Below are positions 57,509 to 64,000 of a DNA stretch of 64,000 nt, piece by piece. Numbering within the stretch: position 1 is the stretch's first letter; every line of letters begins with the position of its first letter. The stretch lies in NCBI GenBank assembly GCA_936432065.2, contig OW386290.2:52780843-52844842 (forward strand), read 5' to 3'. Under the pieces are notes generated by a model that was given only the letters and a program-made list of their open reading frames with translations, was not told where the DNA came from and ran no database searches. The stretch is from Rutpela maculata (Eukaryota > Arthropoda > Insecta > Coleoptera > Cerambycidae). The position numbers were made by a program, and so were the translations under genes.

Positions 57509-57687
57509 CACCGACAATCTTAAATGACCTGTGGGTCCGATGAAAAGCGAAAGCAGTCCCAGGCCAACAGGAAACACTGAAGAGATGGAGGGGTTTTAGC
57601 TGGTTAGAGTCCAGCACTACCCGTTCGCGATAGACTCTAAGCGACGGGTGTCCATGAGGATTTCCCCTCTCACGAAAAAAAAAAAAA
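55763..57687 (+). mobile_element. R1-like non-LTR retrotransposon, 5'-truncated, with 14-bp target duplication
   Basis: A GC-richer insertion unlike its AT-rich surroundings, ending in a poly-A tail (57675-57688) and flanked by AGGCAATAAAAACTT copies. It encodes reverse transcriptase and a CCHC-type C-terminus in two frames. The 5' part (endonuclease, ORF1) is missing. The 14-base duplication resembles that of R1 elements in ribosomal DNA, but the target here is LINE sequence. Confidence 0.85.
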
Positions 57688-57702
57688 AGGCAATAAAAAC
57701 TT
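57688..57702 (+). repeat. Target-site duplication, right copy
   Basis: Partner of 55748-55762, directly after the poly-A tail. Confidence 0.9.
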
Positions 57703-57795
57703 GGTGATAAAAACGTGTTAAAGAAAGGCCTCAACTTGATAGATAAATTTGAACAAGTTCACATATACAGAGTGGACAAATAAAAGTTGTGAAAC

Positions 57796-58539
57796 ATGGC
57801 GGCATGCGTTAAATGTGATAGTAATACTGAAAACTCCAAATTGCTTACATGCGATAGCTGCAATGGAACATTATGTGCTACTTGCTCAAACCTATCAGCA
57901 TCGGAGATAAAATGTATGCCTCTCAAAAACAGAAAATTTAGTTTTCTATGTGAAGAATGTGAGAAAGGACTGGGACAAATTCCACTACTAATTAAGCAGC
58001 TGGCGGAAATGCGGGATGAACTCAAGAAGCTGAAAGAATCTCAAACTACTACTGTGACACAATCCAACATGATTTCTCAGGAGAACATTATAAATGAAAT
58101 GTTAGATCGTCAAAATAGGCGATCGAACATCATTATACTCAACATAAAGGAATCACAAAAAAATTCAATAGGGGAGAGAAATAAGGATGATACAGATGCT
58201 GTAAAAACCATACTTAATGAAATAAACATTAATAAAAACAATATTAGAACATTTAGACTTGGTAATTACATAAATAGCAAAAATCGCCCAATTAAAGTTA
58301 TGCTCAATTCACCAGAAGATGCTTTGTATGTTTTGAAAAATAGAGAGTCCATAAAAGTTCCAAGTGTAAAAGTATTTGGAGATCAAACGAAAATGCAAAG
58401 GGACTATTTCCAAAGTATAAAACAATAACTGAATGAAATGATAGAAAAAGGAGATAATTCGAAAACCATCAAGTATATTAATAACACACCTACAATCGTG
58501 GACAAACCTACTCAACAGCAGCAAAAAAATCAGATGTAA
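57796..58539 (+). pseudogene. LINE ORF1 with PHD-type zinc finger, premature stop
   Basis: The frame starts MAACVKCDSNTENSKLLTCD and shows CX2C, CDSC, CATC and CEEC pairs over the first 55 residues, the layout of a PHD finger with Cys in place of the usual His. A helical/coiled-coil stretch follows (IKQLAEMRDELKKLKE), then a nucleic-acid-binding part (RRSNIIILNIKE, RPIKVMLNSPEDALYVLKN). A TAA at 58426-58428 ends the open frame at 210 residues. The same frame resumes for 36 codons to a second stop at 58537-58539, so the original protein was longer. ORF1 proteins of this type package LINE RNA. Confidence 0.7.
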
Positions 58540-61060
58540 ATCCTAATATACTATATAACTCAGATATTTTATATCTTAATATACAGAGCATACTACATAA
58601 TATGGATCAACTTGTTTCACTAATTGTATCACACAATCCAAGTATAATCCTGCTAAGTGAGTCTAGACAAACTGAAGATATTCTCAACAGTGAACTTTAT
58701 ATTGAAAATTATTATTGCATAAGATGTGATTCAAGAAGTAGATATACAGGTGGAGTATTACTTTACATTAAAAATAATATCCATAACTCAGAAAACCTTT
58801 TTATTAGAAACAAACTATTGGTGTAAAATTATAAAGATCAACGTCATAAATACTAAGTGGTTAATTGGCTGTTTGTATCATTCTCCTAGTGCTTCCCATG
58901 CTACCTTTCTGGAAGACTTTGTTGACATCTGTGATACAGTGTTTGCTAATAGCAATAAGTGCTTACTTGTAGGTGACTTTAACTTAGATTACTTATCCCT
59001 GACTTCTTATTATGCAACTAAAATAAAGGATATTTTCAACACTTACAGCATAACACAACTCATCACTGAACCAACTAGATGTACTAATAATACTGCAACA
59101 CTTGTTGATTTAGTACTAACGAATACTAATAACGTTACTTCTATAGTGCATACTATACTAGCTGATCACTATATTATTTCTGTGAATTTTTCAAATAGGA
59201 ACTTACCTGATATAAAAAACTGTAGAAAATATAGAAACATAAATTAACAAAGTATTCTAAATATTAACCTGGATCTACTTTCTTATCAATGGCCACTAAA
59301 CTCCGTGGACATCGATAATATTTATGATGAAATTTCGAATATCTGTAAAAATGTAGTGAACAAATTTGCTCCAATACAAAGTTTCACAGTTACAAACAAA
59401 CTGCCATGGTTCGATCAGGAAGTGTTCAATAGAATGAAAGATAGAGACAGAGCGTATAAAGAATTTAAACGATGCACTAATAATGAAAGAAATGGCCACT
59501 GGCAGCATTATAAAACATTACGAAATGCTGTTGTTAATCTTTTAAAAGAAAAAAAACTAAATACTACCACGATAACATTGATAGAAATATAAACAACCCA
59601 AAAAAGATGTGGAAAACTTTAAAAAAACTAGTGAATATGAATGATAATCCGGAGATAAACTGTTCAGTTTGAAATTAATGAAGAATTGAAAATATTTCGG
59701 GACAGCATGGACATAGCGGAAAATTTTAATAGATATTTCATTGACAGTATTAATCAGATAGTGTTGAGTATTGATGTAGATATTGCCTGGTCAAATGTAA
59801 ACTATAATTTATATTTGGAATTTAGTGAATTCATACCTTTAACATTGCAAGATTTAGTTGAATTGGTCAGATCTTTGGAGGCTAAATTTGACTTAGACCT
59901 TTTTCTTCTATCCTGTGAATGAGTTAGAAATCGTTGACGTAATAAGAAGTCTAAAAAATTCAAACTCTGCAGGTGATGACAAAATAAGCGTAAATATACT
60001 CAAAAAATGTGCGCATCTGATAAGTAAACTGTTAATGATTATTTTCAATTTATCTTTGGCTAAGGGTATTTTTCCTGAGAGACTGAAAATTGCAAAAATA
60101 ATATCTATCTTCAAATCCAACTGCAGAACTGAAATTGAAAATTATCGACCTATATCGATTTTGAGTTCGTTTTCCAAGATCCTTGAGAAATGTATAGCAT
60201 CGAGATTAATTAGTTTTTTTGTAAAACACAAACTATTTAACGAAAATCAATTTGGTTTCAGAAAGGGACGTTCTACTACTTCTGTTGACATGGCTAATCA
60301 GCAATTACGTGAAGCACACACCTGGTTCACTGAAAATAAACTAGCTTTAAACAACAATAAATCTATCTTCATGCGTTTCAATACTGGTAATGTGGACTTT
60401 GATCACAGCTTTCTAATTAAATCAAATATAACTACAATCAGACAAGTTAGGTCAACCAAATTCTTGGGTCTACATTTTACTGACAACTTCTCATGGATTA
60501 TTCATATTAATGACATTTGTAAAAAAGTTGCTCTGGTCTGCTATTGCTTAAATCAGTTGAGAGATGTAACAAACCAACAAGTTTTGCTAACATATTACTA
60601 TGCTCACTTCAATTCAATAATTTCCTATGCAATTATTGCCTGGGGTTCATCACCAGAGGCCGTACGAGTGTTTAAACTACAGAAAAAAGCTGTGCGTTCT
60701 ATAGTAGGTATAAATAAGAGAACTAGCTGTAGGAAAATTTTCAAACAATTGGGAATTCTACCACTCCCTAGCATATTTCTAATGAATTTATTACTCTATG
60801 CAAAGTCCGAATTAAGTAATCTGAACACCCTTAACTATAATCATAACTATAACACCAGAAACTCAACTACCCTAGTAATTCCTACCCATCATTTAACATT
60901 ATATGAAAAGAGCCCCAAGTACATGGCTATAAAGGCGTTTAATAAATTGCCAAACCTTTACAAAGGACTTAGTGATAAGGAATTTAAAAACAAGATCAAG
61001 TCCAGACTGAGGGAAAAATCTTATTATTCTTTGAACGAATATTTTACTGATGACTTTTAA
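58540..61060 (+). pseudogene. LINE ORF2: endonuclease and reverse transcriptase lacking the catalytic core
   Basis: Endonuclease motifs: ILYLNIQSILHNMDQLVSLI, then SIILLSESRQTED (catalytic Glu, usually ETW), a frameshift near 58810, then GCLYHSPSASHATFLEDF, LLVGDFNLDYLS and ADHYIISV (catalytic DH). Further breaks occur near 59247, 59592 and 59920. The RT fingers follow (LKNSNSAGDDKISVNILKK, ENYRPISILSSFSKILEK, NQFGFRKGRSTTSVD), and then the sequence jumps to QLREAHTWFTENKLALNNNK, the region after YADD. Motifs A, B and the YADD box are deleted at about 60290. The C-terminal block (LGLHFTDNFSW, ISYAIIAWGSS, AFNKLPNLYKGL) runs to the stop at 61058-61060. Confidence 0.8.
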
Positions 61061-61165
61061 CTTAATTTATTATTTAATATTTAAATAGTTACATTTGAAT
61101 GTTTTTAGACTTATCCTATATCATGTAAAATGATCTATTGGACAAATAAATATTATTATTATTTT

Positions 61166-62862
61166 AAATGCCAAATTTATAAAAGAAATTATTGGTTCAG
61201 TAGGTCATGTTATTTTGCACTTTGTAAATATTTCTCTTCAATATGGTAGATTTCCCAATAACCTAAAAACTAGCGCGGTACACCCTATCCAGAAAGTTGC
61301 AAATACAATTAAAGCATCTGAATTCAGACCTATCAATACTTTGCCTACACCTGAAAAAATCCTAGAACTCGCTGTATATGATCAATTGCTTAGACATTTT
61401 GTAAAAAATCATATCTTAATAAGTAACCAATCATGCTTTAGACAGAAACATTCGTGTGAAGCAGCATTGCAACTATCATAACCAAAATTTAAAAACTTTG
61501 TTGATCTTGATAACTATGTAGTAGCCGTGTTTCTAGACTTACGTAGAGCATTTGAAACTATTGACCGTGATATCCTTATAAAAAAATTAAAAGTCTATGG
61601 TATCCAAGGTAATGTATTAAATTGGATTAGAGAATATTTGTCAGACAGAAAGCAGGTAGTAAAAATGCAGAATTCATTTTCTAGTGAAATGTATAGTAAA
61701 CATGGAGTACCACAAGGCAGTATTTTGGGTCCGCTTTTATTTATTATATATATTAATGATATCAACTTGTTTATAGATTGTGATCTTATTAACCTATTCG
61801 CTGATGATACATTGTTAGTTTGCAAGGGTCAAAATTTGATGGAAACAATAGACAACATGAATCTTGTCTTGGCTAAAGTGAACAATTATCTTAATGTAAA
61901 TAAATTGAAATTGAATGTAGATAAAACCAAGGCAATGATATTAACAACTAAATTCAGATATAATAAAATTGATATGAACTTCCATAACTTAACAATTAAT
62001 GGTAAACATATCGAGTTTGTGACTGAAATGAAATATTTAGGGTTCAAAATTGACAATACATTAACATTCAATAGTCATTTCCATTACATATATAAAAAGA
62101 TTGTTAAAAAATTGTACTTTTTCTCTAGAATCTCACATCATATATCAATTGCAACAAAAATTACAGTATATAACACCATTATTAAGCCACATTTTGACTA
62201 CTGTGCAACTATAATTTATCTTTTTGACCTAAATAAAATTTCCCAACTACAAAAATTACAAAACCGGAGTATGAGAATAATCCTTAAATGCAATAGGTTC
62301 ACTCCAATTAATACGCTGTCGACTCTTGAATGGCTAAATGTGTCAGACAAATTGTACCTAAGTGCAATGATTTTTATATATAAAATTGTGAACAAACTAC
62401 AACCCAGTTACTTTAATGAATTCATTGCATTTAATCATGAAATCCATGACCATCTTAAAGATCAAGGGATAATCTTCATTTAAATAAAATGCATAAAAAA
62501 AGGTCCATGAATTCTTTGTTCTTCAAAGGGATTGATCGATTTAACAAACTACCTCTTGAAATTAAAAACAGCCCTTCAGTTAAACTGTTCAAATATAAGT
62601 TGATTAAGCACATTAGAGAACTTTGATAGTGTTATCATTTATTAATTAAAATCTTAGTAAACTGTTATAGCATTTTTATATCTTTAGATTTTGTATTTCT
62701 TATACTTGTATATTTTGATTTTAATGTTCCAATTACAATTATACTTTAGTCATTCTGTGATAATAGCAATAGTAATTAATGTATTTTAGTTTGGTTGAAA
62801 TGTACTTTAAATATATGTATATTAGGATTCCTATTTAAATAAATTACTTACTTACTTACATA
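61166..62862 (+). mobile_element. 5'-truncated LINE with TTAC tail
   Basis: Begins inside the RT fingers and ends in a TTAC-repeat tail (about 62843-62862) after an AATAAA. It lies directly after the tail of the preceding LINE. It encodes the reverse transcriptase at 61215-62630. Confidence 0.8.
61215..62626 (+). pseudogene. LINE ORF2 reverse transcriptase, broken frame
   Basis: FRPINTLPTPEKILELAVYD is followed by a stop near 61480. A second open stretch (61527-62483) holds VFLDLRRAFETIDRDILIKK (motif A), HGVPQGSILGPLLFIIYIND (motif B) and LFADDTLLVC with catalytic FADD, then LKLNVDKTKAMILTTK and YLGFKIDNTLTFNSHF. A frame change near 62470 leads to FFKGIDRFNKLPLEIKNSP and the stop near 62626. 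The RRAF in motif A replaces the usual SKAF. Wording differs from the other LINE copies, so this is a separate family. Confidence 0.75.
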
Positions 62863-63328
62863 ATTGATTGGCATGGAACCAATTTGTGACTTTCGATTGT
62901 GCATCTACTAGTGATATTTTTAATGTGTTTACATTTTTATTTTTGTTGATCACAGTAGTATTATCAGCAAACATGATGAAGTCAGTGCTAGGGTCACTAG
63001 TAGATATATCATTAATATAGATTAAGAATAACAAAGGACCCAGCACTGATCCTTGAGATACTCTATAAGTAACGGATCTAAGAACTGAGTTTCTTCCTTT
63101 GAAAGACACAAGTTGTCGGTCTTTTAGATAAGACTCGATAAGCTGAACACTGTTCCTAGAGAAATTATAATATTTTAGTTTACTAATCAATACACTAGCC
63201 AACACACAATCGAAGGCTTTGGTTAGATCGCAAAAGAGTGCAGCAGTGTGGCTGCCTTCTTCGTACCCTGCATTTATAAGTGAAATTAATTTATTAATAG
63301 CAGCTGTAGTTGATGAGTTTCTAAATCA
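62863..63328 (-). pseudogene. LINE reverse-transcriptase fragment, mutated catalytic box
   Basis: Minus-strand frame: SSTTAAINKLISLINAGYEE, LFCDLTKAFDCVLASVLISK (motif A), VSQGSVLGPLLFLIYINDIS (motif B, with the usual VPQG now VSQG) and IMFADNTTVINKNKN, where the catalytic FADD reads FADN. The second Asp is lost. It stops abruptly at the TTAC tail of the neighbouring LINE. It is related to the 25829-27310 family (SDPSTDxIxFADxTTVxxxNxN). Confidence 0.75.
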
Positions 63329-63329
63329 T

Positions 63330-64000
63330 AGCACTGCCTCTCACCGCATTGGTTTTATTAGATTATTCTAAAGCTTTTGATACAATCGATCATGACTTAA
63401 AGTGTCCCAAGGTAAAATTTTATGGTTTTGATGAAATCACGGTTGATTTTGTTAAATCATATTTACACAATAGGCCACAGATAGTTCAAGTAGGCGATTC
63501 ATACTCAACGTCTGCTTTTATATTAACTGGAGTTCCACAGGGTTCTATATTAGGTCCCTTATTTTTTTATTATATACAACTGAAATTCTCAATAGAACTG
63601 AGCTGTCATATCATGCATATGCAGATGATACTCAATTATATCATAGTTTTCAAAAACACCACTTTCTTCTTTCACAGAATATGATAAATAAAAGTTTAAA
63701 AACAATATCTAATATGTCCCTTCAACATAATGTATCTCTCAACCGTAATAAATGCGTAGTTTTAATGTTCGGTGGTAGAAATGACATAGATGTAATAAGT
63801 CAAATGCAAATAAAAATAAATGAAGAAATTCTTTCCAAAGTTAAATCAGCAAAAAGTTTGGGCGTAATATTTGACAACTCATTAAAATTTAATTCACAAA
63901 TAAACAAAGTAATACAAAAAGCTTACATGAATTTAAAACTTTCATATCCCAACAGACATATATTAAATTTCAACATGCGTAAAAATCTCTGTGAAGCGTT
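63330..64000 (+). pseudogene. LINE reverse-transcriptase fragment continuing off the window
   Basis: ALVLLDYSKAFDTIDHDLKC (motif A), LTGVPQGSILGPLFF (motif B), then a frameshift and YADDTQLYHSF (catalytic YADD, about 63616), LNRNKCVVLMFGG, AKSLGVIFDNSLKFNSQINK and further to the right edge. This is a different family from the neighbours (YADDTQLY). The start abuts the minus-strand fragment. Confidence 0.75.

Larger units (their letters stand above)
55535..61165 (+). mobile_element. Near-complete PHD-ORF1 LINE, interrupted by an R1-like LINE
   Basis: A 5' region from about 55535 is split at 55762 by the R1-like insertion and resumes at 57688. It is followed by ORF1 (57796) and ORF2 (about 58540-61060). 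The 3' end has an AATAAA-like signal and ATT-repeat tail (about 61147-61165). Both ORFs are damaged, and the reverse transcriptase lacks its catalytic core. It is the only LINE in the window that keeps ORF1. Confidence 0.75.

Noticed and set aside
55719..57734. Several long minus-strand open frames opposite the R1-like element (up to 205 codons)
   Set aside because: They are shadows of the GC-rich sense coding sequence, with low-complexity Ser/Pro/Leu composition and no motif.
1..64000. Defence systems, biosynthetic clusters, toxin genes or viral genomes
   Set aside because: Read on both strands, nothing beyond host genes and transposable elements is supported.

Overview
This is a eukaryotic genomic window, almost certainly from an insect or other arthropod. 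It is AT-rich, its genes are split by GT-AG introns, the proteins are animal orthologues, and most of the remaining sequence is transposable-element debris. No bacterial features (operons, ribosome binding sites, CRISPR arrays) are present. I cannot name the order or species.

Four host genes can be supported. (1) The 5' two-thirds of a CLEC16A/ema orthologue runs on the minus strand from 11784 to 1916. Six exons join in frame to about 596 residues, and the gene continues off the left edge. (2) A complete TRDMT1/DNMT2 tRNA cytosine-38 methyltransferase lies on the minus strand (35599 to 28365). It has three exons and 331 residues, and one intron of about 6.2 kb is filled with inverted-repeat elements. 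(3) A small Maf bZIP factor lies on the minus strand (49217 to 48753; two exons, 137 residues). (4) A DUF4485-like small protein is head-to-head with it on the plus strand (49905 to 50741; three exons, 145 residues). The 687 bases between genes 3 and 4 are probably a shared promoter region.

The rest is layered mobile DNA. 2.8-11 kb: foldback elements, two hAT-type elements with exact 8-bp target duplications, a mariner-like relic and a 5'-truncated LINE, all in CLEC16A introns. 12.2-15.0 kb: a four-deep nest of TIR elements. 15.0-19.4 kb: a long foldback element split by a LINE with a target duplication of about 22-25 bp. 19.6-21.7 kb: a TTAA-flanked (piggyBac-type) element holding two tRNA-like sequences. 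22.6-25.0 kb: long inverted repeats enclosing a decayed gene with PIN/FEN-like acidic motifs and a cysteine-rich tail, the best candidate for a poorly described mobile family. 25.1-27.3 kb: a Penelope-like 3' end with a LINE beside or inside it. 28.9-34.7 kb: foldback elements and a possible LTR in the DNMT2 intron. 35.7-42.3 kb: a THAP-like exon between inverted repeats, abutting a 4.7-kb element with TIRs and an 8-bp target duplication. 44-48 kb: LINE, SINE and mariner fragments. 51.7-54.4 kb: an hAT relic and a tandem pair of TIR elements, one interrupted by a LINE. 54.4-64 kb: a run of six LINE copies, including an R1-like element inserted with a 14-bp target duplication in the 5' region of a PHD-ORF1 LINE.

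Nearly every element looks dead (stops, frameshifts, truncations, internal deletions). The four host genes look intact.
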